From assembly GCA_012064385.1 (NCBI GenBank), contig QRDG01000233.1, positions 237,961 through 301,960 on the forward strand: a DNA stretch of 64,000 bases. The letters are read 5' to 3'. The position numbers and the translations under genes are program-made. How positions within the stretch are numbered: the stretch's first letter is position 1; each line of letters begins with the position of its first letter. Source of the stretch: Puccinellia tenuiflora (Eukaryota > Streptophyta > Magnoliopsida > Poales > Poaceae). This document shows, in pieces, positions 12,202-22,640 of this stretch. The notes beneath the pieces are model-generated. The model worked only from the letters and a program-made list of their open reading frames with translations, searched no databases and had not been told where the DNA came from.

Positions 12202-13250
12202 CTTGTTTTAGCCTTAATTTCTTCCATAAGCCAGTAGCTATTCAGCTCCCTATATATGGCATCTAATCTATTTAATTCTACTTCATCTAGATCCTGTGTT
12301 TCTGCTTTAATATCTAAGCTATCATACTCTTTCATTAGATCTTTCTTATTCCTTCTAATTTCCGCATCAATGTTAGCACTCCACCCCTTTGCTAAACGCC
12401 TAAAGAGTCTTAATTTGTTTTGCCAGACGTCAACCGCATTTCTAGCTCTTTTTTCACAAGACCAGGCTTTAGTAACTATATATATAAAATTAGGCCTTGT
12501 ACTCCACCAATTTTCAAATTTAAAACTTCCTTTTTTAGGGATCTGACCACATCCGGATTCCCAAAGGATAGGGGTATGATCACTCCCTAGTCTAGGAAGA
12601 GCTCTAGCATGAGCCAAAGGAAAAATGTTGTCAAAACTAGTGGTACAGAAAATTCTATCTATTCTACTCATAACCAAATTCTCCTGATTATTCGACCAAG
12701 TAAACATTCTACCAGTTAGATTTATTTCCATCAATGCCCAAATTTCTACCCAAGCATTGAATTTGTCTACCCATTTAAAATCAATAGCTCCATTGCTTTT
12801 ATCAGCTTGGGACCTCACCAAATTAAAGTCCCCACCTATCATTGCTGGGCCATCCCAATTAACAAAGAGTTCATGCAGCTCAGAGATAAAAGCCTGCTTT
12901 CTTTCCTCGTAGGGAGAGCCATATACTGTAGTAAGCCTAATTATCATCTCATTTTTCCTAATCTTAACTATTACACTGACAGAGAAAGTTTTGATATCCC
13001 AAGCTATAACATAAAAAATATCTGCATTTACTCCTACTAGAATGCCACCAGCTGAACCCTTGGCAGGCAGGTAGTTCTAGTAAAAGTTTCTATTTCCTAG
13101 AACAATTTTAAGGAAGGAAGCTGAGAATTTCTCTTTTTTAGTTTCCTGGAAACCAATGTAATCTACCTGAAGTGGGATAATAGTATCCTCAATGCACTTT
13201 TTCCTGCCAGGAGCAGAAATACTCCTGGAATTCCAAAAGGCACACTTCAT
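12197..13250 (-). pseudogene. LINE ORF2, 5' part: APE-type endonuclease
   Basis: The minus-strand frame starts at an ATG near 13250. It shows the exonuclease-endonuclease-phosphatase order of LINE endonucleases: DYIGFQETK near 13157-13130 with the metal-binding Glu, a GGDFNLVR block near 12830, SRIDRIF near 12665 and GSDHTPILW near 12585 with the catalytic SDH. One stop lies near 13080. This domain nicks the target DNA to prime reverse transcription. The sequence is cut at 12196/12197 by the 3' LTR of the Copia element and resumes in frame at 3600. Confidence 0.85.
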
Positions 13251-13365
13251 AGGACCAGCTTCCTGGGGTGCTTGCCCCGTGATTTTCTCACTACCTCAGT
13301 CCACCATTCATCTAAAGCATCTAATCTATCATTTAAACCCACACCTCTTTTGTCTACAGGTGTGT

Positions 13366-14413
13366 CTACTTCATGTTTTTTTCCTCCCCTTGTCCAGCTA
13401 AATCTGGATCCAGGGCTACCACATCATGATTATCTTCATGTACAGCTAAATCTGCCACATGATCTATAGTATCACTACAACTTTCTACATCTATAACCTC
13501 ATTTATGTCAATACCAACTTGCCTAGCCATCTTTTCTAGTTCATTACTTTGCAGAACATTAAATGGGTTAGCATGTATTATACCTGCAAATTTCCTGGAA
13601 GGGATCTCCAGGTTGCTCCTCATCTTGCTCTCTTTTGCTTTTTCCAAAACATTCTTGGACCTGTCAATCCTTCCACTTTGTCTGATTGGTACCACAGGCC
13701 CCCATTTCTTCAGTTTCTTACTAGCTCTATCTTCCCCAGCATCAGGTTCACCATATTCATCAACAGCTAGTTTACCAAAATCTGGCATAATATCCTCTGG
13801 TAGGATCACATCCTGGCCAGCATCCTCCTCCATCAACCTACTTGAGAAATTGTCCTGGTCTTCCCGCCAGACGTTATCCACTTCATGTCCATGCCCAGCT
13901 TCTTGTCCAAGTTCACTGTCCCATACAAAACCACCTTGCTTGTCTACCACTCCCCTATCAACTAATAGTTTAAAGACAGCAGAGCCACAGAGCACTTCAT
14001 CTTCAGCATCATCCACAACTCCAAGAGCTTGCTTGCCCAGATTGCCACTCCCTGCCTTACTGCCATTCTGTGAGTTGTTGGAGCTTCTCCCAGAGTCAGA
14101 TTTCCTGCCATCAATATCTGGATTATCATTCATTCCACCACTACTTTCATTTCCTTTGTCCTCCCCTTCACTGTTAACACAGTGTCCATTTTCTTAGCAT
14201 CTACAATAGTGTCCTCTTCAATCTCAAAGTGCAGTTAGAAAACGCCACCATGGAAATGGAACAGCCTAGTCTGTGGTACTTTGCTGGGCACCCTAACCCT
14301 CAGCTTAACCCTTAATGTTTCAGAGCAATCTTTGAAGACACTCATCCAATTACGCTCAATCCAGGCAGCAGCTAAATGTTTGAAGCATCATAGACAGACG
14401 AGATACAGCACCG
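13366..14413 (-). pseudogene. LINE ORF1-like remnant
   Basis: A 255-codon open segment (14133-13366) is hydrophilic, rich in Ser, Asp and Glu, with no clear catalytic motif. Upstream, around 14400-14200, another frame reads AAWIERNWMSVF and LFHFHGGVF. These resemble the DUF4283-like RNA-binding part of plant LINE ORF1 proteins. The two parts are separated by a stop near 14190. ORF1 proteins bind LINE RNA in the transposition particle. The call rests mainly on position immediately 5' of the endonuclease. Confidence 0.6.
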
Positions 14414-14809
14414 GTGTTACTGCATCAGATTGTTGTAAAGAGTGTCGACTGATGTTTTGGAGATAACGGAACCCTTCCGTTCACTGAGAGACAAGGCGTG
14501 CACTCAACAGTTGCAGATTGCAGGCGATCAAACACAATACTCCAATACGTCATGTAGATGATTTGTTTCTTCTCGTGCCATGTAAATTAAAATGTATATC
14601 ATCAAACATTAAACCAACAGTTCCTGCCCAATTTTTTTACAGGATGTTTACACGACATTCCACTGTCTCTGAACGTCCTGCACCAATCCTACCAAAATGT
14701 TCTAGTACTATATCCTACGGCTAAAAAAGAATCACAATGCGCTATCCTTGTTTAATTCATTTGTACCGAAGAAAACCACCGAAGCCAGGAAGAAAAGAGG
14801 GGCATGCGG
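14414..14809 (-). other. 3' flank of the ALP1-like gene
   Basis: About 400 bases between the LINE remnant and the stop codon of the ALP1-like gene. It probably holds the gene's 3'UTR and polyadenylation site, but no canonical signal is obvious. No other feature seen. Confidence 0.45.
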
Positions 14810-16444
14810 TCAGAAGAATGTGGTGCCGGCGAAGCCGCGGTGGAGGAGGTTGTGCGCGATGCTGTCCCTCTCCTGCTTGGCGGTCTCGGAGCGCACGGGG
14901 TTCTCCGGCGTTGTGTCGTCGTCCTTGAGGTCGAACGGGGTCTCCCCTGCCGGCTCGAGCTCCTCTCCGCGCATCTCGCAGATGTTGTGCAGGACGCAGC
15001 AGGCGCCCAGCACCACGGGGAGGTCCTGCAGCTTCACCTCCGTGCGCTTCTGGAGGCACGCCCACCGCGTCTTGAGCCGCGCGAAAGCATCCACGGCCAC
15101 GTTGCGGATGTCGCCGACCTTCTCGTTGAAGGCGTGCTGCGTCCACGTCAGGTTCTGGTGCGTGTACGGCACCAGCACCCAATCCATGAGCGGGTAGCTC
15201 GCGCCGCCGACGAGGCAGGCATCGTGCATCATCCCGGTCGCCGCCCGCTGGTGCAGCATGGACTTCTCGAGCACCTGGTCGTCCGGCATGGAGCCCGGCC
15301 AGCCGATGCAGACGTCGGTGAAGGCGCGGTCGGGGCCGACCACCCCCTGGAGCGTGATCGAGTAGGACGTCTTCTGGTTGCGCTCGGTGTGCCGGCGGTT
15401 GAAGTAGGCGGCGACGGAGATCTTGGGCGCGATGATGGGGATGTGCGTGGTGTACATGGCGCCGATGACGCCCGGGACACCGAAGGACCTCTCGAACCCG
15501 TCCTTGAACCGGCCGGCCGCGGCCTCGTCGGGCCACTGGAGGAAGCGCGGCATGAGGACGGACTTTATGGCGCCGCAGACCTCGAGGACGAGCTTGTGGC
15601 AGGTGGAGATGCCGAGGCCGAAGCGCTTGGAGACGAGGCGGAGCGGCTCGCCCGTGGCGAGACGCCAGATGCAGACGGCGACGCGCTGGCGGACCGGGAT
15701 GGCGGCGCGGAGCATGGTGTCCTCCTTGGCGACCGCGGAGCCCAGGGCCTCGCAGATCATGTCGAAGGTCTCCCGGCCCATCCGGAACGCGCGCCGGAAC
15801 TCCGCCTCCGGGAAGTCGGCGCTGTTGCAGCGGTCCCACCACGCCTGCGACCGGTCCTTGACCCAGAGCCGGCGCTGGTGGTGCTGCCCCGCCGCGCGCG
15901 GCGGCGAGGCGGACGCGGTCGCGTTGTTGGTCGCCGCCTCCTCGACGCCGGCAGCCACGACGGCCGCCGCGGAGGCCGAGAGGCGGGAGCGGTTGGACCG
16001 AGCGGCCGCCTCGGAGTCGGCGTCGGCGTCGAAGCTGCCCTCCATCTTGGCGTAGTAGTCCATCATGGCCTGCGACTTGGTGTCGGCGTTGGACTCGAGC
16101 AGCGCGAGCTCGCGGCGGGAGGCGTCGTCCGCGGCGCTGTCGGCGTGCGCCTCGGCGTCGAGCGCGGCCAGCGAGGTTATGATCTTGGCGATGGAGCGCT
16201 TCCTCCCGTTGTTGTTGTTACCGGCGGCGGCCGGGTCGGCGGCGGGGTCGTCCCCTCCGCCGCGCTTCCTGCGGCGGTTGTTGCTGTTGGGCATGGCGAT
16301 GGCGTCGACGGCGGCTTGGTCGAGCGCGAGCGGCGACGCGGAGGCGGGGTCCTGGAAGAAGGAGTAGTAGAAGGCGAAGTCGTCGTCGGCTGCGGCTGCT
16401 CCACCTACTCCGCTGGTGGGGCGGGCGCTGGTTGGGGATCTCAT
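14810..16444 (-). CDS. Domesticated Harbinger-transposase protein, ALP1/HARBI1-like
   Basis: Single-exon host gene, 544 residues from the ATG at 16444; an in-frame codon upstream is GTG and was not used. Residues 1-190 are low-complexity (Ala, Asp, Asn runs). A conserved region starting WWDRCNSADFPEAEFRRAF near residue 200 is followed by a DDE_Tnp_4-type nuclease fold. Of the Harbinger catalytic triad, the first Asp is replaced (GAMYTTHIPI near 325), an Asp remains in the PDDQV segment near 387, and the Glu is replaced (VAVDAFARLK near 447). This degenerate pattern is, from memory, conserved in the plant family including Arabidopsis At5g12010/At4g29780. That argues for a non-catalytic, co-opted role; ALP1 itself associates with Polycomb repressive complex 2. 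The exact function here is unknown. Confidence 0.86.
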   Translation of the reverse strand: MRSPTSARPTSGVGGAAAADDDFAFYYSFFQDPASASPLALDQAAVDAIAMPNSNNRRRKRGGGDDPAADPAAAGNNNNGRKRSIAKIITSLAALDAEAHADSAADDASRRELALLESNADTKSQAMMDYYAKMEGSFDADADSEAAARSNRSRLSASAAAVVAAGVEEAATNNATASASPPRAAGQHHQRRLWVKDRSQAWWDRCNSADFPEAEFRRAFRMGRETFDMICEALGSAVAKEDTMLRAAIPVRQRVAVCIWRLATGEPLRLVSKRFGLGISTCHKLVLEVCGAIKSVLMPRFLQWPDEAAAGRFKDGFERSFGVPGVIGAMYTTHIPIIAPKISVAAYFNRRHTERNQKTSYSITLQGVVGPDRAFTDVCIGWPGSMPDDQVLEKSMLHQRAATGMMHDACLVGGASYPLMDWVLVPYTHQNLTWTQHAFNEKVGDIRNVAVDAFARLKTRWACLQKRTEVKLQDLPVVLGACCVLHNICEMRGEELEPAGETPFDLKDDDTTPENPVRSETAKQERDSIAHNLLHRGFAGTTFF

Positions 16445-17451
16445 ATACCGCACGCTAGCTACTGAGTAATAACGCTCGTTGGATGCGATGCGCGCCTATA
16501 GGAGTCGCGGTGGTGCGCGTCAGCGAAGAAGAGGAAACGAAACGAAACGAAGCGAGGAGGCGAAATGTTCTTCTGTCTTCCGTCGTCGGAGATGTTGTGG
16601 GTTCGAGACTGGTGTGAAATGGGGAACGATATATAAGTACGGTGCGATCCATTGAACTAGGCGAGGTGTGAACGCGGAGGCGTTGCTTTTTGGACAAGGA
16701 AGGAAAGGGTGAGTAGGAAAGCGAGACCCTGGTGGTGGGGGAGGGAGGTACCAGGAAGGTGGGCGCGGGCCGAGGACGCGGGGGTAGGCGCCCACAGCAG
16801 GCTTGACAGCGAGCGGGTGAGATGCGTGCCGCGGGTTACGCGGTTTCGCAGGTCGCGGTGGGGTGGGGGAAGAAAGGCTGGATCCGCACGACACCGCGTG
16901 GACTCTGACTACTCCTCGGCACGGCACGGCTCGCGGTGGGGAATGGGGACGAGACGAACGTGGTCAATGAGACGGCATGTCGGCGTGCCGGCGTTGGCTA
17001 GAGCCTACAGCGGCGAGATCGAGCGGCAGGCACGGCCGGCCACGGCGTTCAAGAAACCGCGGCGGCACGCGTCCTTCCCTCCACATGCTGCGTGGCGTGG
17101 GCATGCGGCGTTCCGTACGGCATGGCCGTTTGTGCTGACGTTTGGGGAAGGCCGGGGCCGGAGGGGCCGACGGACGACAGATTTTCCTGCTGATTTGTTC
17201 GCCACCGCCTCGCTCGACGGAGACGCGGACGTGCCGTAGCCGCAGGCCGCTCTCGTCTCATGTGCCCCCCATCAGATCCACCACGGAGCCACGTCGATGC
17301 CTTTTCAAGCTTTCCACGGCGGAAAACAGTTGCCTGCTAAAGCTCTCCGGTGAATTCACCAAATACAAAATGTGTTTTGCACAGAGTACCGAAGAAGGTC
17401 TATATTATTTTCACAAAGTTCAAACTATGTGAAGTTTGATCATGTTTTCTA
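16445..17451 (-). other. 5' flank of the ALP1-like gene
   Basis: GC-rich region up to about 17300, then AT-rich. Open frames seen here on both strands have no recognisable protein features and are treated as chance frames in GC-rich DNA. It likely contains the 5'UTR and proximal promoter. Confidence 0.5.
16629..16641 (-). promoter_or_regulatory. Possible TATA box of the ALP1-like gene
   Basis: On the minus strand the sequence reads acttatatatcg about 185 bases upstream of the ATG. Distance and orientation fit a core promoter; not proven. Confidence 0.45.
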
Positions 17452-17574
17452 CTACCTCCGTCCTAAAAAGGATGCCATTTTTTTGTCCAAATTTGAATGT
17501 ATCTAACAACTAAATAGTGTCTAGATACATTCAATTTTAGACAAAGAAATGACATCCTTTTAGGACGGAGGGAG
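17452..17574. mobile_element. Stowaway MITE
   Basis: 123 bp with inverted ends CTACCTCCGTCC and GGACGGAGGGAG, flanked by TA at 17450-17451 and 17575-17576. The inner sequence folds back almost completely. This is the standard Tc1/Mariner-derived Stowaway form of grasses. Confidence 0.93.
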
Positions 17575-17576
17575 TA

Positions 17577-19004
17577 ATAAATTATAAGCATGAAATATAT
17601 GTTCACATGATATTCATATAATATTATAGTTGTTGGCAGTTTTTCTAAAAGTTTGATTAAAATTTACTTAGCTTGACTTTTTCTAAAAAAAATAAGCATT
17701 ATTCATTGGAATGGAGGAAGTATTATGCATCGATGTATACAAAATGTGTTTTCACACAGTTATGTTCTACTCCAGTGGGCATTCATAATGACTCGATAAA
17801 GATCTTCATCGCATCTTGGAGTATGATTTGTCGGTAGCTTGATTTAGCGATATTTTTTTTTTCAATCGCCTCATAATGCAAAGCTGGATTTTGTTCCAGG
17901 ACAAGGTTTCAGAAAAGGACACACTTAAGTAAGAATTCTCAAAAAAGGTTATGTAAGTGGGTTCGAAGTAAATCTTCACACGAGACGGAATTAAGCAAGC
18001 TAGTTTAACTATCTAGGTTTGCATTATCGACGTGAAAGAATTCAATCCGATCAACACACAACGTTAAGGTGTCGGCCGTAGATGGCACAAAGGGATTCTG
18101 ACACGTTCACGGGTTTGGTGGGCTTACCCACATACGCCACTTGAGTGTTTTTTCGTGGGCGGCGTATGTGGGCTCGTTGGACGTTTATGTCATTATTACC
18201 TTCAACTTGTTATAAAGAATTACCTTCCGAGTACTTGTTAATTCAAGCTATTCTTTGTATGACCATTCTATCTTGTATGATATACCATTTCCGGTTCTAT
18301 CCAACATCTTAATTGAAAATGACAAAGAGAACGCTAAATTGGGAAAACAAGGTGCTCCGAAATAGACATGTAGGAACATATAATAGTTGTTTTTTGTTTT
18401 ATCGTATGAACGATGCTAGTGTAGTAGTCTATGGGAGACAGAAAGTGAAAAGTTTGAATCAAGTATGAACGTACATGGTCGGAAGATTTTCTTTTACTTT
18501 CTAAAAGAAAACGTATAAACGTACGTTCACACAAGGGTTGCACAAGTCGAACCAAGCACACGTGTTCGATACATGGGACTGTGATTCGTGAGTGATGCCC
18601 CCGTGGAAAAGTCAGTAGGAAATGCACCGCAAGTAGAAAGTCGGTGGGACAGCTGGTCGCTTTTCCCGTACACCAACCAACCAGGTTGTTCAACGAAGAA
18701 TACACGATGATGAAGGACCCGTTCCGAGTCTAGCAGAAGGCCCGTTGACTCCATCCTTTCTCCATCTACCAACCACCCAGTTTGAGAACAACATCAGTAA
18801 TGCGTGAATGCTTTCTGGTTCTCCTATGTTGACTCTTCGGTTCAAAGGGAGAAAGGGCCCCTGAATAATCTTGGGATTTCTCTTATTTCTTATTTTGGCT
18901 AATAATATTTCTTGCCCAGATGCTTATTGATGTTCGCCGCTGTCGGAACGACCAAGGCAAGTGACTCATCGTAACTTTTTTTTTACAAGTATAGACAGGA
19001 GTGG
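17577..19004. other. Intergenic, no gene recognised
   Basis: AT-rich, no convincing coding frame. The only structure noted is a perfect 12-bp inverted repeat, cccacatacgcc at 18127-18138 against ggcgtatgtggg ending near 18172. Confidence 0.5.
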
Positions 19005-19400
19005 AGATTTGGTGCTCCCAAGCTCTAGTGATCTTGGGTTTACAAAAATCGAAATAAATATTATGAGTTTAAAAAAATTGTGATAAAAATTACGGATGTA
19101 GCTAATGGTGTATTCTACAAATGTGTAAAAAAAACAAATTCAAATAATCTATATCTGAACTACACAAAAATGACAAAAGTGTGGATTTGAATAGGCATAG
19201 TTTCAAATTTTATCAGATTTTGTTATTTTTTTGTAGCTCAAAATACAAAGTATTTGAAGTTTATATTTTGCATTTTTGTGGGATACACCAATGGCTACAT
19301 CCGTGATTTTTTTCATAATTTTTTAAAGATCATAAATAATATTTTCAATCTAAAAAAAATACCGGGATGACTAGAGCTCGGAAACCAAAGTTACTTTTCA
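19005..19400. mobile_element. Foldback MITE with long inverted arms
   Basis: The left half (tttggtgctcccaagctcta from about 19019) is an imperfect inverted copy of the right half, which ends ctagagctcggaaaccaaag near 19391. Inner blocks such as acggatgtagc (left) and gctacatccgt (right) also pair. The arms are roughly 180 bp each. Target-site duplication is not clear, so borders are approximate and the superfamily is undetermined (Mutator-like is possible). Confidence 0.75.
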
Positions 19401-19794
19401 TATAGACAGTTGATTCTCTATGTGCATGATGGACAATGCAAAATCAGCACGGACAGATGTCATAATCCAGATGCAAATATATTTTAGAGTTTTTAATTCA
19501 TGACTTTAACTCGAGTGTCGAGTGTCCAAATTCAAATTTGTTTTCATATTTGTATTCCTCCCCAGGGGATCCCTGAAATTAGATATCGCATGGTTATATT
19601 TCGATATTCTTAAAAAAACAACTTTGTGCAACGAAAAGGGAAGTCTTTAATACTGAGTTATTTAAAAGAAAATTGGTGCTTTCCCTAAAAGTTGAACAAA
19701 AGCAACTTAAAGGTGTGCAAGCCCCTATATAATCGAAATGTTTTTTTACCTCCGTCAGTTCATAAATAGTTAATTGATTAAAAATGTTTGCGAT

Positions 19795-20300
19795 GCGAAA
19801 TCATGTCTGTAGTAAAAAACTTGCTTTTCGTGACATGATGTTGCTCTTTTGAAACATATGGAGGCGTGCCCTCTAAATTGTGAAGGAGGTTTTGAAGTAC
19901 CATTTAGCAGTTTGAAAAGCAACTACATAGTAGTAACATGCTTATTATAATATGATGAAATGCAAGTTTTCGTTACAAACTACTTTCCGTATGGTAAACT
20001 AATTGATTTGTGAGGAAAAGAAAGTTTATACTACAAAATTGCTTCCCATGATACATGTTGCTTCTCAAAAATATTTATGGACAGAAAAGCGTGAAGTATA
20101 AACTTGTTTTTTTTTACAGAATATACGTTGCTCCTTCCAAACATATTACTGTGTGATCTCTAAATTGTGAAGGTACTTTATAATAACAATTTATGCAAGC
20201 AACCACATACTAGAAACTTGTCTTTATAAAATAATGCTCAAACTTTATTGGTTTGTTCCGGAAAACCATGTGTTGTACCACAAACTTGCTTTTGTAATAG
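19795..20300. repeat. Degenerate tandem repeat, period about 280 bp
   Basis: The block ctctaaattgtgaagg occurs near 19871 and again near 20157, and agcaactacata near 19919 is echoed by agcaaccacata near 20200. Shared segments keep the same order and spacing. The units are strongly diverged. No coding capacity. Confidence 0.55.
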
Positions 20301-20421
20301 AAAGTTGATTTTCGAGAATAATTGATGCAACATGGCCGTATGGGATGTAATTCGAATAAATCGTCTTGAGGAACATAATGGTGAAAACATACTTTGGTGG
20401 ACAATCGGTCCAAAAGTAATA

Positions 20422-20507
20422 CTCCCTCCGTCCCGAAAAAGATGACATCCCATTTAAAGCTGAGGTAGTACAGTTTTAAATTTAGATTAGTTTGGATCGT
20501 GATGGAG
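20422..20507. mobile_element. Short Stowaway-like MITE
   Basis: Left end CTCCCTCCGTCCCG after TA (20420-20421) and right end ggatcgtgatggag before TA (20508-20509). The right terminus is degenerate, so this is a probable old or internally deleted copy. Confidence 0.5.
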
Positions 20508-20576
20508 TAATTTACCTATCAACATGTGGGGAAACAGTGGGAGGAGGTTTGAGTGTTGGGTGGGTGTGCGTTCTTA

Positions 20577-20913
20577 GGGCATGTACAGCGATGTCCAGTC
20601 AGACGTTTGTAACTCCAGCCACATATGAAGATAAATGACGCGAGGCGAGAGAAACTGAAAACCAATCGGGAGTGTCTGCAAAATTAGCAATGGTCTAATC
20701 GGCTGCTTACAGACGATGTAATTCCCATTGTACCGAGGTGATCGCTAATCGTGGGCCGAAAAGAACTCATGCTCCAAACACGATTTACGGCCCGTTGGAG
20801 ATTTTACAGCCTGCCGCATAGTTAACCTGCTGTAGGTGCTGCCTATACCAGAATCTGTAATTGACATGGACGCGTGTTGCAGACGCTGGCCAGCTGAACC
20901 GCTACACATGCCC
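20577..20913. mobile_element. Tourist-type MITE
   Basis: 337 bp with inverted ends GGGCATGTACAGCG and CGCTACACATGCCC, flanked by TTA at 20574-20576 and 20914-20916. A three-base TTA duplication is the signature of PIF/Harbinger transposition. The right TTA is shared with the Harbinger element that starts at 20917. Confidence 0.82.
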
Positions 20914-21011
20914 TTACAGCATCTCTAGCAGAGCCCTTAAAACGTGAAACCTGAGACGCATTTTAAGGTTCGCGGAACTGGAGTTTTTTGGGCGAAAACG
21001 AGGCGCGACAT

Positions 21012-21081
21012 AGCAGAACCCGTAAAGCAGAACCTTAAAACAGAATATTCCGTTTTAAGGTTCTTCTTTACGGGTTCTGCT
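21012..21081. repeat. Near-perfect 30-bp inverted repeat inside the Harbinger element
   Basis: Left arm 21012-21041 and right arm 21052-21081 pair at 29 of 30 positions around a 10-base centre (agaatattcc). It lies about 95 bp inside the left terminus. Confidence 0.85.
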
Positions 21082-21218
21082 CTGCCGCGACTATTCCCAA
21101 ACCTTAAACCACACAGTTTTCAGCATTTCAATAAAGATGAGCCATTTGACATAAAAATTGAATAACGAATATATAATAAAAAATAAATATTGTAAATTGC
21201 ATAGATCAAACAATATTC

Positions 21219-21223
21219 CATAT
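21219..21223. repeat. Target-site duplication catat, left copy
   Basis: Directly precedes the TG of the 5' LTR; repeated exactly at 32317-32321. Confidence 0.93.
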
Positions 21224-22364
21224 TGAAAGAGCATGGTTGCCCCCCATGTGTTGTTTTGGTAATTAATGACAATCTCTATAGACTAATGTGTGCTTTGAGT
21301 TATATTTGCAGTGTTTGTCCATAAGGAATGCGTGGACTCCATATGTTGGAGTCAATGCTAAAAGAAGAAGACTATATGTTGATCAAGGCTAAGTGCAAGT
21401 TGATCAACATACAAGATTAGGGTATGTGAAGAAGAAGATCATTTGTTGATCAAGATCCTATGTTGTCCATGGTGGATGGCGTCACGTGGTGATCATCTGT
21501 GTTGATCAAGATCCTATGTTGTCCATGGTGGATGGCGTCACGTGGTGATCATCATCAAGATAAAGGCCAAGTGAAGATATGTCGAAGAGTGCCTCTCCCA
21601 TCTTGGTGTATGGGGGAGCTATATGCGAGTCTTCACCAAGCGGAGCAAAATCAAGAAAGGTGATCCACTTGAGAGTAGATCAAGATCGTCATCATCTAGC
21701 TCAAGTGGAATGCGCAAGTCAAAGGTATGATCTTGATAGGGTTTGTTAGATAGGTAACCGTACTATTAAGAGGGGCTCTCAAGTGAGCTTTAGCGTATCG
21801 GTCGTAGAGAGCTCAAACCTTTGCATCCTTGGCATCATCCTTATTGGTTCCTATTTGGTTCTTATCGTGGTGTGGTATTGGTGCTTGTCGTGCTTGTCAT
21901 GACAAGCTCAAGGTCACCGAAAACGGTTCTCATATGTGTTCCCTATTGAGTTTTCGGTGTCGGAGATTTTGTCGGTCCATCTATGCGGAAGGTTTCACCC
22001 TTCCATTTATTAGCAAAATCTCCCTTGCTTGGTTTCAATATTCTCACATGTTATTGGGTAGCATTTGTCGTCCTCTTTCCAACAAAAGTGGTTTTGTGTC
22101 ATTCGGACTTCATATGCAAAAGATATGGTTTTCCGGTTTTCAATAAAAGGTTTTTACCTCTCATCATTTGGTTTTACCATATCTTGTTGAACAATGATGT
22201 TTCTATGTATATTCTTGTAGTGCTCGTTGTGACGATTCCAACGAGTCCAAGATTACCGAAAACGGAGTTCGTATGTGGAAGATATTACGTTTTCGGTATC
22301 GGAAGTTTTTAGAAAGAATATTAAAAAGGAAAAAGAAAAAAGGGGGGGGGGGGCTGCCGGCCTC

Positions 22365-22640
22365 ACCTCCGGCCTGGGCCGGCTCCCAGGCCGGCCAGTT
22401 CGGGCGCCACCCCGGCCTCATGCCGGCCTGGGCCGGTTCACCGGCCGGTCGCTTCGGATGGAACCCCGGCCTTCCTGCCGGCCTGGGCCGGCTCCCAGGC
22501 CGGCCCACCCGGGTGGACGCCGGCCTGCACCGAACTCTTCTTCGCCCATCGGCCTGCCTGTCGGCCTGGGCCGTCTCCCAGGCCGGTCCTTGCGGGTGGA
22601 GCTCCGGCCTGCCTGCCGGCCTTGGCCGGCTCCCAGGCCG
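22365..22640 (+). repeat. Cluster of five GC-rich palindromes in the LTR U3
   Basis: About five modules, spaced roughly 55-70 bp, have arms CCGGCCTGGG and CCCAGGCCGG around a short GC centre; some copies carry substitutions. The cluster ends about 60 bp upstream of the TATA-like box, where enhancer elements would sit. The equivalent cluster in the 3' LTR is at 30842-31125. Confidence 0.85.

Larger units (their letters stand above)
604..14413 (-). mobile_element. Degenerate LINE (L1-type), split by a Copia insertion
   Basis: On the minus strand the order is ORF1-like sequence (14413-13366), APE-type endonuclease (13250-12197), reverse transcriptase and zf-RVT-like C-terminus (3600-1022), a 3'UTR and a terminal A-tail, seen as the T-run at 603-610. 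This is the order of plant L1-type LINEs. The element is interrupted by the LTR retrotransposon at 3601-12196. Removing that insertion and one copy of its 5-bp duplication brings the two ORF2 halves back in the same frame. A 5' end near 14413 is approximate and no convincing target-site duplication of the LINE itself was found. Frameshifts and in-frame stops make it inactive. Confidence 0.85.

Noticed and set aside
604..14530. Target-site duplication of the large LINE
   Set aside because: Sequence left of the T-run (gaaggcacaaacc) was looked for near 14400-14540 and not found. The LINE 5' end may be deleted or diverged.
16445..16453. Upstream start of the ALP1-like protein at 16453
   Set aside because: That codon is GTG on the minus strand. 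The first ATG in frame is at 16444.
14804..16465. 553-codon plus-strand frame over the ALP1-like gene
   Set aside because: It is the antisense shadow of a real gene in GC-rich codons. The minus-strand protein has clear family motifs and the plus frame has none.
18127..18172. 12-bp hairpin as a terminator or microRNA precursor
   Set aside because: The stem is too short for a microRNA and there is no gene next to it that would use a terminator.
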